Shown: in pieces, positions 1-8,890 of the stretch
Layout of the letters: each line of letters starts with the position of its first letter
Numbering within the stretch: the first letter of the stretch is position 1
NCBI RefSeq assembly: GCF_018986435.1
Contig: NZ_JAHMIN010000021.1
Coordinates: forward strand, 37,243-75,465
DNA: 38,223 nucleotides
From: Hahella sp. HN01
GTDB taxonomy: Bacteria; Pseudomonadota; Gammaproteobacteria; Pseudomonadales; Oleiphilaceae
Reading direction: 5' to 3'
Program-made: the position numbers and the translations under genes
Notes under the pieces: model-generated
What the model was told of the DNA's origin: nothing
Database searches by the model: none
Seen by the model: the letters and a program-made list of their open reading frames with translations, nothing else

Positions 1-133
1 ACTCCTCCAGTCGCCGGATCTGCAGACTGATTGCTGGTTGCGAGCGTCCCAACGCGTCGCCAGCCTGAGTAAAACCGCCATAATCCGCTACGGCGACAAA
101 GGTTTGCAGGAGATCGGTGGGGAGATAATTCAC
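1..133 (-). CDS. LysR-family transcriptional regulator, N-terminal part (cut by window edge)
   Basis: The reverse strand from a GTG at 131-133 encodes 44 residues beginning [19 protein letters not shown] after the start, then [11 protein letters not shown]. This is the winged helix-turn-helix of LysR-type DNA-binding regulators, including the recognition-helix pattern ([13 protein letters not shown]). The start is chosen because no in-frame ATG lies just upstream; no strong ribosome-binding site is visible. It is transcribed away from gcvH across about 200 bases. The wording ([11 protein letters not shown]) is closer to LrhA-like LysR proteins than to GcvA, so control of the glycine genes cannot be assumed. 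The effector domain is outside the window. Confidence 0.85.
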   Translation of the reverse strand, partial: MNYLPTDLLQTFVAVADYGGFTQAGDALGRSQPAISLQIRRLEE

Positions 134-333
134 AGCGTTACCATAAATATTTTAAATAAATGCATTTTAACTATTAATTTCACAAATCAATAGCCCGGAG
201 TTATGGTTCAGCTATATAAAAACGATATCGCTGTAGTCCTGTTTCGGCGGCGTCTCTCTCTGTCGATACGTCCTGAGGCGGGCTCAGAAGGATAATTTAT
301 TCCAACCGGTTCCAATTGAGGAGTATGTTACGT
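134..333. promoter_or_regulatory. Divergent intergenic region between LysR gene and gcvH
   Basis: The 200 bases between the two divergent starts are AT-rich on the LysR side (about 139-225) and must hold promoters for both directions. A TATATAAA run at 213-220 is a candidate -10 for gcvH, but no good -35 partner is seen. A GAGGAG ribosome-binding site at 318-323 decides the gcvH start. I looked for a glycine riboswitch here and did not see its conserved core. Confidence 0.35.
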
Positions 334-708
334 ATGAGCGGTCTGAAATTCACCGAAGATCACGAGTGGTTGTCCATGGAGTCCGATGAAGTCGGTGTTG
401 TGGGCATTACAGATTACGCACAGGCGCAACTGGGCGATCTGGTGTTCGTTGAGCTGCCCGAAGTGGGCCGTGAAGTCAGTCAGGGCGAAGATATCGGCGT
501 AGTGGAGTCGGTGAAAACCGCCAGCGATATCAAGAGCCCCGTCAGCGGCGTCGTAGTCGCCGTGAACGAAGCGCTGAGCGACGAACCTGGGAAAGTGAAC
601 GAAGACCCCACAGGAGAAGGTTGGATTTACAAAATCTCTCTATCCAATGCTTCTGAAGTTGAGTCGCTGATGGATGACGCGGCTTATAAGGCGCTGACAG
701 GAGAGTAA
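334..708 (+). CDS. gcvH: Glycine cleavage system H protein
   Basis: This 124-residue lipoyl carrier shuttles the aminomethyl group of glycine between the P, T and L proteins of the glycine cleavage system. The sequence shows the H-protein opening (KFTEDHEWL) and the lipoylation loop [15 protein letters not shown], with the lipoyl lysine at residue 61. Length matches the family (about 125-130). The ATG at 334 is chosen over an in-frame ATG at 325 and TTG at 316 because GAGGAG at 318-323 sits ten bases upstream of it. gcvP follows after four bases, so the two are almost certainly cotranscribed. The dihydrolipoamide dehydrogenase (L protein) gene is not in the window. Confidence 0.97.
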   Translation: MSGLKFTEDHEWLSMESDEVGVVGITDYAQAQLGDLVFVELPEVGREVSQGEDIGVVESVKTASDIKSPVSGVVVAVNEALSDEPGKVNEDPTGEGWIYKISLSNASEVESLMDDAAYKALTGE

Positions 709-712
709 GATC

Positions 713-3595
713 ATGAGCGATACACGCGAAACTCTGGCTGAACTGGAGCAGCGGGACGCTTTCATCGGTCGCCACATCGGCCCGGATGAAGCGGAAAAGA
801 CCGCCATGTTGAACGCGCTGGGCGTGGCCGACATGGAAACGCTGATCAGCAAAACCGTTCCTGAAACCATCCGCATCCAGGAAGGTCTCGATCTCGACGG
901 CCCTTGCACCGAAGCACAGGCGCTGGCGGAGCTGAAAGCCTTCGCTGAACGTAACAAAGTTTTCAAAACCTACATCGGCATGGGTTACTACAACACCCTG
1001 ACGCCGACGGTCATTCTCCGTAACGTATTGGAAAACCCCGCCTGGTACACCGCTTATACTCCGTACCAGCCGGAAATCTCTCAAGGCCGTCTGGAAGCGC
1101 TGTTGAACTTCCAAACCATGATAGGCGACCTTACCGGTATGGAAATGGCTAACGCCTCTCTGTTGGATGAAGGCACCGCGGCGGCGGAAGCCATGACCAT
1201 GTGTCGTCGCGTCAACGCCAAGAACAAGAGCAATGTGTTCTTTGTTGCGGATGACTGTCTGCCGCAGACGATCGAAGTGGTTAAAGGCCGCGCTGAGCCT
1301 CTGGGCATTGAAGTGGTTGTCGGCGATCCGCAGAAAGACCTGCAAAACCATGATTACTTCGCAGTGCTGTTGCAATATCCGGGCGTTAACGGCGATGTCC
1401 GCGATTACCGCGAACTGATCAAAACCGCTCACGCAGCCAATGCGTTGGCGATTATGGCGGCGGATATTCTGTCTCTGACCCTGTTGACGCCTCCGGGCGA
1501 ACTGGGCGCGGATATCGCCATCGGCAACAGCCAGCGTTTCGGCGTGCCCTTGTTCTTCGGTGGTCCCCACGCGGCTTACATTGCAACCAAAGATGAATAC
1601 AAGCGCTCTCTGCCTGGCCGTCTGGTGGGCGTTTCCGTAGACGCCAATGGCGATAAAGCCTACCGCCTGGCGCTGCAGACCCGCGAACAGCACATTCGTC
1701 GTCAAAACGCGACCTCGAACATCTGTACCGCGCAGGCATTGCTGGCGATTACCGCCTCTATGTACGGCGCTTACCATGGTCCAGAAGGGCTCAAGCGCAT
1801 CGCCCGTCGCGTGCATCGCCTGACCACTATTCTGGCGGAAGGCCTGAAGCAGGCGGGACGCACCGTCAACACGGCGTATTTCTTTGACACTGTGTCCGTC
1901 GCCACTGGCGGCGATACAGACGCGGTCTACCAAGCCGCTCTGCAGCAGAAGATCAACCTGCGGCGCATCGATGATAAAACCCTGGGCGTTTCACTGGACG
2001 AAACAACTACCCGCGAAGATGTCGCCGCACTTTTACATGTATTCGCCTCCGGCAAGCCGGTTGCGGATGTCGCGACGCTGGACGCCTCCGCCAAGGATGC
2101 GATTCCCACCGAGCTGCGCCGTCAAAGCGCGTTCATGACGCACACTGTATTCAACCGTTACCACTCCGAAACGGAAATGCTGCGTTATCTGCGTCGTCTG
2201 TCGGATAAAGACCTGGCGCTTGACCGTACCATGATCCCGCTGGGTTCCTGCACCATGAAGCTGAACGCCACCACGGAAATGACCCCGGTGAGCTGGGACG
2301 GCTTCTGTGCAATTCACCCCTTCGCGCCGCTGGACCAGACTGAAGGCTATCGCGCTCTGATCTCTGATCTGGAGCGTATGCTCAGCGCCGCAACCGGCTA
2401 CGCCGCGTTCTCTCTGCAGCCCAATGCGGGTTCACAGGGCGAATACGCGGGCCTGCTGGCGATTCGCGCTTATCATCAGAGCCGCGGGGAAGGTGATCGC
2501 GACGTCTGTCTGATCCCCAATTCCGCACACGGCACCAACCCTGCGTCCGCGCAGATGGTGGGCATGAAAGTCGTGGCGGTGAAGTGCGACGACAACGGCA
2601 ACGTGGACCTGAACGATCTGCGTTTGAAAGCCGAGCAGCACAGCGCCAAACTGGCGGCGTTGATGGCGACCTATCCGTCCACTCATGGCGTATTTGAAGA
2701 AGGCATCCGCGAAGTGTGCTCCATCGTGCATCAGCACGGCGGTCAGGTTTACATCGACGGCGCCAACCTCAACGCGATGGTCGGCCTGTGTAAGCCCGGT
2801 CAGTTCGGCGGCGACGTATCGCACTTGAACCTGCACAAAACATTCTGTATCCCGCACGGCGGCGGAGGTCCTGGCGTTGGCCCGATTGGCGTCGCGGCGC
2901 ATCTTGCTCCGTTCCTGCCTGGCCACAGCGCCATGGGCGAGACAGCGGACAAAGCGATTGCGCCTATCTCCGCAGCGCCCTGGGGCAGCGCGGGCATTCT
3001 GCCTATTTCCTGGACTTATATCCGCATGATGGGCGGTGAAGGCCTGACCGAAGCGACCAAGTCGGCGATTCTGAACGCCAACTACATCGCCAAGCGTCTG
3101 GAGCCGCACTATCCCGTGCTGTATACCGGTTCGCAAGGTTTCGTGGCGCATGAGTGCATCATCGACGTACGTCCGTTCAAAGACAGCTGCGGCGTGACCG
3201 TTGACGATATCGCCAAGCGTTTGATCGACTTCGGCTTCCACGCGCCAACCATGTCATTCCCAGTTCCAGGCACGCTGATGATTGAGCCGACCGAGAGTGA
3301 GTCTCTGGCGGAACTGGATCGCTTCTGCGACGCCATGATCGCTATCCGCGAGGAAATCCGCGCAATTGAGAACGGCGAATACGACGTGGATCACAGCCCG
3401 TTGCACCACGCCCCGCACACAGCGGCGGACCTGGTGGGCGACTGGGATCGTCCATACAGCCGCGAGCGTGGCGTGTATCCGTTGAAGGCGCTGAAAGCGG
3501 ACAAATACTGGAGCCCGGTAGGTCGTATCGACAACGTGTACGGCGACCGTAACCTGGTGTGCGCATGTCCTCCGATGACTGAGTACGAGGACTAA
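713..3595 (+). CDS. gcvP: Glycine dehydrogenase (decarboxylating), P protein
   Basis: This 960-residue pyridoxal-phosphate enzyme decarboxylates glycine and passes the aminomethyl group to lipoylated GcvH. It is the single-chain form, in which the P1 and P2 halves are fused, and its length is close to the E. coli enzyme. The N-terminal half opens with the typical FIGRHIGPD and contains [16 protein letters not shown]. The C-terminal half carries the PLP site [18 protein letters not shown] with the Schiff-base lysine at residue 709. It is the second gene of the cluster, four bases after gcvH and 72 bases before glyA. Long open frames on the opposite strand of this gene are codon-bias shadows. 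Confidence 0.98.
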   Translation: MSDTRETLAELEQRDAFIGRHIGPDEAEKTAMLNALGVADMETLISKTVPETIRIQEGLDLDGPCTEAQALAELKAFAERNKVFKTYIGMGYYNTLTPTVILRNVLENPAWYTAYTPYQPEISQGRLEALLNFQTMIGDLTGMEMANASLLDEGTAAAEAMTMCRRVNAKNKSNVFFVADDCLPQTIEVVKGRAEPLGIEVVVGDPQKDLQNHDYFAVLLQYPGVNGDVRDYRELIKTAHAANALAIMAADILSLTLLTPPGELGADIAIGNSQRFGVPLFFGGPHAAYIATKDEYKRSLPGRLVGVSVDANGDKAYRLALQTREQHIRRQNATSNICTAQALLAITASMYGAYHGPEGLKRIARRVHRLTTILAEGLKQAGRTVNTAYFFDTVSVATGGDTDAVYQAALQQKINLRRIDDKTLGVSLDETTTREDVAALLHVFASGKPVADVATLDASAKDAIPTELRRQSAFMTHTVFNRYHSETEMLRYLRRLSDKDLALDRTMIPLGSCTMKLNATTEMTPVSWDGFCAIHPFAPLDQTEGYRALISDLERMLSAATGYAAFSLQPNAGSQGEYAGLLAIRAYHQSRGEGDRDVCLIPNSAHGTNPASAQMVGMKVVAVKCDDNGNVDLNDLRLKAEQHSAKLAALMATYPSTHGVFEEGIREVCSIVHQHGGQVYIDGANLNAMVGLCKPGQFGGDVSHLNLHKTFCIPHGGGGPGVGPIGVAAHLAPFLPGHSAMGETADKAIAPISAAPWGSAGILPISWTYIRMMGGEGLTEATKSAILNANYIAKRLEPHYPVLYTGSQGFVAHECIIDVRPFKDSCGVTVDDIAKRLIDFGFHAPTMSFPVPGTLMIEPTESESLAELDRFCDAMIAIREEIRAIENGEYDVDHSPLHHAPHTAADLVGDWDRPYSRERGVYPLKALKADKYWSPVGRIDNVYGDRNLVCACPPMTEYED

Positions 3596-3667
3596 GCAGT
3601 ACTGCGGGGCGCACACGCGTCCCGCTTCATCTGCGCAAAATAAGAATCTGAAAGAGGAACACGAGCC

Positions 3668-4948
3668 ATGTTTACCGAAGATATGCGGATCGCTGATTAC
3701 GATCCCGAGCTGTCGGCGGCCATCAACGCGGAAAAGCGCCGTCAGGAAGAACACATTGAATTGATCGCCTCCGAAAACTACGTCAGCCCACGGGTGATGG
3801 AAGCGCAAGGCGGCGTCTTGACCAACAAATACGCGGAAGGCTATCCCGGCAAGCGTTACTATGGCGGCTGCGAGCACGTCGATGTCGCGGAGCAACTGGC
3901 CATCGACCGCGCCAAGCAACTGTTCGGCGCTGATTACGCCAACGTGCAACCCCATTCTGGATCACAGGCCAACGCTGGCGTGTATCTGGCCCTGGCCAAG
4001 CCTGGCGACACCATTCTGGGCATGAGTCTGGATCATGGCGGTCATTTGACTCACGGCGCCAAGCCCAACTTCTCCGGCAAAATTTTCAACGCCGTGCAGT
4101 ACGGTCTGAACCCGGAAACCGGCGAAATCGACTACGATCAAGTTGAGCGTCTGGCGAAAGAACACAAGCCTAAACTGGTTATTGCTGGCTTTTCCGCCTA
4201 CTCGCGAGTCGTGGACTGGCAGCGTTTCCGTGACATCGCGGACAGCGTTGGCGCGTATCTGATCGTTGATATGGCGCACGTCGCTGGTCTTGTCGCGGCG
4301 GGTCTGTATCCGAGCCCGGTGCAAATCGCCGACGTCACCACGACCACCACGCATAAAACCTTGCGCGGTCCTCGCGGCGGCCTGATTCTGGCGAAGTCCA
4401 ACCCAGAGATTGAGAAAAAACTGCAATCTTTGATTTTCCCAGGTATTCAGGGCGGTCCTCTGATGCACGTGATCGCCGCGAAGGCGGTAGCGTTCAAGGA
4501 AGCCCTGGAGCCTGCGTTCCGCGACTATCAACAGCAAGTCGTAAATAACGCCAGAGCCATGGCGGACGCTGTAAAGGCGCGCGGCTACAAAGTCGTCAGC
4601 GGCGGTACGGACAACCACCTGTTCCTGATCGACCTGATCGATAAGGGCGTAACCGGTAAAGACGCCGATGCCGCATTGGGTCGGGCTTACATTACCGTCA
4701 ACAAAAATACGGTGCCGAACGATCCACAGTCGCCATTCGTGACTTCCGGTCTGCGTATCGGTACGCCAGGCGTCACCACTCGCGGCTTCAAAGAGAAAGA
4801 AGTCGTGGAGCTGGCGAACTGGATTTGCGATGTGCTGGACAATATGGGCGATGAAAGCGTTGTAGAGAAAGTCCGCGAGAAGGTGCTGAGCATCTGTCGC
4901 GATTTCCCTGTCTACCGCGCCAACGCCAAATCCGGAGCCGCCCTATGA
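3668..4948 (+). CDS. glyA: Serine hydroxymethyltransferase
   Basis: This 426-residue PLP enzyme interconverts serine and glycine with tetrahydrofolate, the step that links the glycine cleavage system to serine. Family signatures are clear: [15 protein letters not shown] near the N-terminus, [15 protein letters not shown], and the PLP site [14 protein letters not shown] with the lysine at residue 230. Length is slightly above the common 417. An AGAGGA ribosome-binding site at 3652-3657 fits the ATG at 3668; an in-frame ATG at 3683 is less well placed. Its position between gcvP and sdaA puts it in the same one-carbon pathway. Confidence 0.98.
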   Translation: MFTEDMRIADYDPELSAAINAEKRRQEEHIELIASENYVSPRVMEAQGGVLTNKYAEGYPGKRYYGGCEHVDVAEQLAIDRAKQLFGADYANVQPHSGSQANAGVYLALAKPGDTILGMSLDHGGHLTHGAKPNFSGKIFNAVQYGLNPETGEIDYDQVERLAKEHKPKLVIAGFSAYSRVVDWQRFRDIADSVGAYLIVDMAHVAGLVAAGLYPSPVQIADVTTTTTHKTLRGPRGGLILAKSNPEIEKKLQSLIFPGIQGGPLMHVIAAKAVAFKEALEPAFRDYQQQVVNNARAMADAVKARGYKVVSGGTDNHLFLIDLIDKGVTGKDADAALGRAYITVNKNTVPNDPQSPFVTSGLRIGTPGVTTRGFKEKEVVELANWICDVLDNMGDESVVEKVREKVLSICRDFPVYRANAKSGAAL

Positions 4949-4963
4949 GGCGCTCCGGTCTCT

Positions 4964-4982
4964 CCGTCCGCTTAGCGGGCGG
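4964..4982 (+). terminator. Hairpin between glyA and sdaA
   Basis: CCGTCCGC and GCGGGCGG can pair (one G-T wobble) around a three-base TTA loop, followed by GTTTCTC. A second, bulged stem (GGAG..CGCC with GGCGCTCC) lies just before it at about 4934-4956. The T tract is short, so this may be a weak terminator, an attenuator or an mRNA 3'-end stabiliser that partly separates gcvHP-glyA from sdaA. Confidence 0.5.
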
Positions 4983-5022
4983 GTTTCTCAAAATTTCACA
5001 GCTCCGTTGCGAGTGATGATTT

Positions 5023-6402
5023 ATGGCTGTAAGCGTTTTTGATTTGCTCAAAATAGGCATTGGTCCTTCCAGCTCCCATACCGTGGGACCCATGAAGGCG
5101 GTGCGTCAATTCCTGCAGGGATTGCAGCGGGACAGCCTGCTGGAGCAGGTTATCACTATCAAGGCGGAATTATTTGGCTCTCTGGCCGCCACCGGTAAGG
5201 GGCACGGCTCCGATAAAGCGGTGATGCTGGGCCTGGAGGGAGAAACACCTGAAGACGTCGATACGGATGACGTGGAAGCGAAGATCGAACGTATTCGCAC
5301 CCGCCGCCGCATTCGTCTGTTGGGTCTGCACGAAGTCGACTTCGTGGAGAAAGAACATCTGCTGATGAACAAGCGCGCGACCTTGCCTTATCACCCCAAC
5401 GGCATGCGTTTTACGGCGTTTAATCATGGTGCGGTGGCTTTGCGTACGCGGACTTATTACTCCGTCGGCGGCGGCTTCGTTCTGGACGAGGACGCGGTGG
5501 GCGAAGACAAGATCGTCCCCGACACCACGCCGTTGCCATATGCTTTCCGCACGGCGTCGCAGTTGCTGGAGCACTGTCGCGCCACCGGTTACAGCATCAG
5601 CCGCATCATGATGGAGAACGAAAAGACCTGGCGCAGCGAAGAAGAAGTGCGCAAGGGGCTTCTGCGCATCTGGCAGGTAATGCAGGATTGCGTCGAGAAC
5701 GGCTGCCGCAAAGAGGGCATTTTGCCTGGCGGTCTGAAAGTGAAGCGTCGCGCGGCGGAACTGCATCGCGCGCTGTCCAGACGGCCGGAGTCCGCCATGA
5801 AGGACCCGCTCAACGTTCTCGACTGGGTGAATTTGTATGCGCTGGCGGTGAATGAAGAAAACGCCGCGGGCGGCAGAGTAGTGACGGCGCCGACCAACGG
5901 CGCGGCGGGCATCATTCCTGCGGTATTACACTACTATGACCGTTTTGTGGGCGGCGCCAATGACGATGGCGTCGTGCGTTTCCTGCTGACAGCGGCCGCT
6001 ATTGGCGTGCTGTACAAAGAAGGCGCATCTATTTCCGGCGCCGAAGTCGGCTGTCAGGGCGAAGTGGGCGTGGCCTGCTCCATGGCGGCGGGCGCGTTGG
6101 CGGAAGTGCTCGGTGGAACGCCTCAGCAGGTGGAGAACGCCGCAGAGGTTGGTATGGAGCATAACCTTGGCCTGACCTGCGATCCTATTGGCGGACTGGT
6201 GCAGGTGCCCTGCATTGAGCGCAACGCCATGGGCTCGGTGAAAGCGATCAACGCCGCGCGTATCGCGCTGCGGGGAGATGGAAGTCACTTCGTTTCCCTG
6301 GACAAGGTCATCAAAACCATGAAAGCCACCGGCGCCGACATGAAGACCAAATACAAAGAGACCGCTCGCGGCGGTCTTGCGGTGAACGTAATCGAATGCT
6401 GA
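5023..6402 (+). CDS. sdaA: L-serine dehydratase (iron-sulfur, single chain)
   Basis: This 459-residue [4Fe-4S] enzyme deaminates L-serine to pyruvate and ammonia. The N-terminal (beta) domain starts [20 protein letters not shown], the diagnostic motif. The C-terminal (alpha) domain has [14 protein letters not shown] and the cluster cysteines C344, C386 and C397, with C352 nearby; this spacing matches the three cluster ligands known in the family. Its place between glyA and gcvT suggests the cluster runs glycine through serine to pyruvate. Start ATG 5023 gives the expected N-terminus; the ribosome-binding site is weak. A UUCG-loop hairpin follows the stop. Confidence 0.96.
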   Translation: MAVSVFDLLKIGIGPSSSHTVGPMKAVRQFLQGLQRDSLLEQVITIKAELFGSLAATGKGHGSDKAVMLGLEGETPEDVDTDDVEAKIERIRTRRRIRLLGLHEVDFVEKEHLLMNKRATLPYHPNGMRFTAFNHGAVALRTRTYYSVGGGFVLDEDAVGEDKIVPDTTPLPYAFRTASQLLEHCRATGYSISRIMMENEKTWRSEEEVRKGLLRIWQVMQDCVENGCRKEGILPGGLKVKRRAAELHRALSRRPESAMKDPLNVLDWVNLYALAVNEENAAGGRVVTAPTNGAAGIIPAVLHYYDRFVGGANDDGVVRFLLTAAAIGVLYKEGASISGAEVGCQGEVGVACSMAAGALAEVLGGTPQQVENAAEVGMEHNLGLTCDPIGGLVQVPCIERNAMGSVKAINAARIALRGDGSHFVSLDKVIKTMKATGADMKTKYKETARGGLAVNVIEC

Positions 6403-6405
6403 TGC

Positions 6406-6425
6406 GCCGGTCCTTCGGGACCGGC
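6406..6425 (+). terminator. UUCG tetraloop hairpin after sdaA
   Basis: GCCGGTCC and GGACCGGC form a perfect eight-base stem capped by the very stable TTCG loop, starting four bases after the sdaA stop. The following sequence is TTCGGCGAC rather than a T run, so an RNA-stability element or partial attenuator before gcvT is as likely as a true terminator. Confidence 0.55.
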
Positions 6426-6491
6426 TTCGGCGACTACAGAATTTCATGCGAACAACGGCGTCCCCGGTGACGCCTTTAGGGAGACGAAGCA

Positions 6492-7622
6492 ATGGCTGAA
6501 AGTCATAACAACGCCGAAATGGCGAAAACCCCGTTGTATGACCTGCACGTGGAGTGCGGGGCGAAGATGGTTGAATTCGCAGGCTACGCCATGCCGGTGA
6601 CATTCCCCGCAGGCATTATCAAAGAACATTTGCACACCCGCGCCAAGGCCGGACTGTTTGACGTCTCCCACATGGGGCAGGTGCGTCTGAAAGGCGCTGG
6701 CGCGGCGGAAGCGCTGGAAGCCCTGGTTCCCGGCGATATCGTCGGCCTGGAGAAGGGCGCGCAGCGCTACACGCTGTTCACCAATGACAAAGGCGGCATC
6801 CTGGACGACCTGATGGTCACCAATACTGGCGAAGACTTGTTCCTGGTGGTTAACGCGGCCTGTAAAGAACAGGATATCGCGCATCTGCGCAAGCACCTTG
6901 GAGACAAGGTGGAAATCGAAGTGCTGGAAGATCGCGCGCTGTTGGCGCTGCAAGGACCCACTGCGGCGGGCGTGATGGAAGAATTGGCTCCAGAACTGAC
7001 CAAACTGGTTTTCATGACCGGCGCCTGGGCGACGCTGGAAGGCGCTGAGTGCTTCGTCACTCGTTCTGGCTACACCGGCGAAGACGGTTACGAAATCTCC
7101 GTGCCTGCGGATCGTGCGGAAGCGCTGGCGCGCAAATTACTGGCGCACCCGGACGTCGAGGCTATTGGCCTGGGCGCGAGGGACTCTCTGCGTCTGGAAG
7201 CGGGCCTGTGTCTGTACGGCCATGACCTGGACACGGACACCAATCTGGTGGCGGCGAACCTGAAGTGGGTGCTGTCCAAGCCACGTCGCGCCGATGGCGA
7301 ACGCGCAGGCGGTTTCCCCGGCGCGGATGTGACCCTGAGCGAGTTTGCTGAAGGTTCTCCCCGCAAGCGCGTTGGTTTGGCTCCACAAGGTCGGGCGCCA
7401 GTGCGTGAAGGCGTTGAGATCGTCAACGGGGAAGGGCAAGTGGTTGGCGTCGTGACCAGCGGCGGCTACGGCCCCAGCGTTGAGAAGCCCGTGGCGATGG
7501 GCTACGTCAACACTGACTGCTCCGCCATGGGTACGGAGCTGAAAGCCATCGTGCGTGGTAAAGAAGTGCCGGTGACTGTCGTATCAGCGACCTTCGTTGA
7601 GCATCGCTACTACAGAGGCTGA
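6492..7622 (+). CDS. gcvT: Aminomethyltransferase, glycine cleavage T protein
   Basis: This 376-residue protein transfers the methylene group from aminomethyl-GcvH to tetrahydrofolate, releasing ammonia. Family motifs are plain: KTPLYDLHVECGAKMVEFAGYAMP at the start, FDVSHMGQ with the aspartate of the active site, SGYTGEDGYEI, and the C-terminal barrel region (RAPVREGVEIV, GYGPSVEKPVAMGYV). Length is normal, with about ten extra residues before the conserved start. AGGGAGACGAAGCA upstream supplies the ribosome-binding site. gcvT is separated from gcvHP by glyA and sdaA, an order unlike E. coli gcvTHP. Its last 13 bases overlap the 3' end of the convergent gene. Confidence 0.97.
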   Translation: MAESHNNAEMAKTPLYDLHVECGAKMVEFAGYAMPVTFPAGIIKEHLHTRAKAGLFDVSHMGQVRLKGAGAAEALEALVPGDIVGLEKGAQRYTLFTNDKGGILDDLMVTNTGEDLFLVVNAACKEQDIAHLRKHLGDKVEIEVLEDRALLALQGPTAAGVMEELAPELTKLVFMTGAWATLEGAECFVTRSGYTGEDGYEISVPADRAEALARKLLAHPDVEAIGLGARDSLRLEAGLCLYGHDLDTDTNLVAANLKWVLSKPRRADGERAGGFPGADVTLSEFAEGSPRKRVGLAPQGRAPVREGVEIVNGEGQVVGVVTSGGYGPSVEKPVAMGYVNTDCSAMGTELKAIVRGKEVPVTVVSATFVEHRYYRG

Positions 7623-8491
7623 TTCGCCGCTGTAGGGCACGCAGGCGGGCAGGGAGCGGCGGTAGCTGCTTCCGCCCGCTTTGTTTGATCTGCTTTATTG
7701 CGCCTGTCCGTGTAACGGGCGAAAACCTGCTTATAATCCTCACTGCCTTTAATCTGTCGGACTCTCTGCGTCACCATGTCCCGCAATTCTGGACTGGCCT
7801 GTTTACTCAGACTGAGATAGATATCGTAGGGTGGTATCACCGCGTCCATATTGACGAAACGATAGCAGTCCGAAGGCGGTTCGCTCTCTTGCGCCAGGTT
7901 GTAGCGCAGACGAATTTCCATCTCCACGAATCCATCAACGCGCCCGACGGCGGTCAAACGAAAGCCCTGCTCGTATTTCTCTACGCCTGTTAGCGTGAGC
8001 GCCCTGCGAGCTTCCATGCGGCGTAGTTCGGGATAGTTGAAATTATCGAGAATGACCAGGGTCATGCCCAGTAAATCCGCCTCTCCAGCAATGCTTTTAG
8101 GGTGATCATTGCAGGTCAGTAGCGCATGATTAACGGTAAATAAGGGCTCTTCCACAAAATCCCCTACATCAGTCAGGGAATTCCAGACCTTGGCGTCGTA
8201 GGCCAGCCAGACTGTGCCCGTGTCTTCCCTGATAACGCGGTGCAGGCGATTGACCGGGAGCGGTTTGGGAACTAGCTGTAAAGGCGTGTCTCGAAAAATG
8301 ATTTCAACCAGGTCGGTGATCAATCCGCCTTTGTTGACGCCTTCAGATGCGATCTGAAATGGGCTGGTCAAGTCTTCAACGATGTAGTAGGTGATCTCTT
8401 GCGAGGCGAGCTTGTCGGCATGGGAGTGCAAAGTAAAAGCGGCCAGTAAGCAACTCAGAGACGCCAACAAAACGAGCTTGGGTGCGAACAT
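7610..8491 (-). CDS. Periplasmic solute-binding-like protein (SBP_bac_3 type)
   Basis: This 293-residue protein has a classic signal peptide (MFAPKLVLLASLSCLLAAFTL, cleavage probably after HSHA, near residue 25). The mature part resembles orphan family-3 extracellular solute-binding proteins: ITYYIVEDLTSPFQ, then GLITDLVEIIFRDT, a central lobe, and a C-terminal stretch like SPELRDMVTQRVRQIKGSEDYKQVFARY. No transporter permease or ATPase gene is adjacent, so the ligand and partner are unknown; such orphans often act in sensing or are uncharacterised. The last ~24 residues are rich in Ala, Pro and Cys, look non-conserved, and are encoded across the gcvT terminator hairpin. Confidence 0.75.
   Translation of the reverse strand: MFAPKLVLLASLSCLLAAFTLHSHADKLASQEITYYIVEDLTSPFQIASEGVNKGGLITDLVEIIFRDTPLQLVPKPLPVNRLHRVIREDTGTVWLAYDAKVWNSLTDVGDFVEEPLFTVNHALLTCNDHPKSIAGEADLLGMTLVILDNFNYPELRRMEARRALTLTGVEKYEQGFRLTAVGRVDGFVEMEIRLRYNLAQESEPPSDCYRFVNMDAVIPPYDIYLSLSKQASPELRDMVTQRVRQIKGSEDYKQVFARYTDRRNKADQTKRAEAATAAPCPPACPTAANQPL
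7655..7687 (+). terminator. Probable intrinsic terminator of gcvT
   Basis: AGCGGCGG and CCGCCCGCT pair with one bulged base around a nine-base loop and are followed by TTGTTTG on the plus strand. It lies 33 bases after the gcvT stop and inside the 3' end of the convergent minus-strand gene, so it also encodes part of that protein's C-terminal tail. Confidence 0.6.
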
Positions 8492-8890
8492 CTTAGGTAC
8501 CGGCTACACGCTTTCAAGTATGCGGGATGGCAAGCATCGGCTCTGGTTGAAAACCTGGGCGTATCAGTGCGTTGCTTTCTATTAGAATTAGCATAGCCGG
8601 CCTAAAAGGCAAGCGGAGGGGCGATAATCCTGAAATAAATGGGCGCGTCAGGCTTGTTACCGACCGAGCTTGTCGTTGCGAGGAGCGAATAGGTATTATT
8701 GGCCGACCTGGAACGCGCGTCACCCGACCGCTTTAGGGTATTTTATAGCGCAAGAAAATGACAAACAGGGAGCCGTGGGACGACGGACTCGCCTGATGAC
8801 TGACACGAGCCAGAGGAACCGCTTTGAAATTACATATCGCTGAATCTTATTCGTCGCAGGGGGCGTCGAATAACGTCAGGGTAAGGTTGC
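8492..8890. other. Intergenic region, divergent promoters, no gene seen
   Basis: These 399 bases separate two divergent genes. Base composition drops around 8735-8760 (TTTTATAGCGC), a possible promoter area for the plus-strand DUF2868 gene. I see no convincing protein-coding frame, tRNA, repeat or strong hairpin. Confidence 0.4.

Noticed and set aside
1-133. GcvA, the LysR activator of glycine cleavage
   Set aside because: The visible N-terminus does not resemble the GcvA start and looks LrhA-like; position alone is not enough.
134-333. Glycine riboswitch ahead of gcvH
   Set aside because: The leader contains CCTGAGG and similar fragments, but I could not align the conserved core and paired stems of the glycine riboswitch, and there is no second tandem aptamer.
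542-1933. 463-codon open frame antisense to gcvH/gcvP
   Set aside because: It has no family signature, overlaps two certain genes entirely, and similar long antisense frames occur across the other GC-rich genes here; it is a codon-bias effect.
2432-3955. Long antisense frames over gcvP and glyA (2432-3241 and 3254-3955)
   Set aside because: Arg/His/Gln-rich low-quality translations opposite well-supported enzymes; no ribosome-binding sites or domains.
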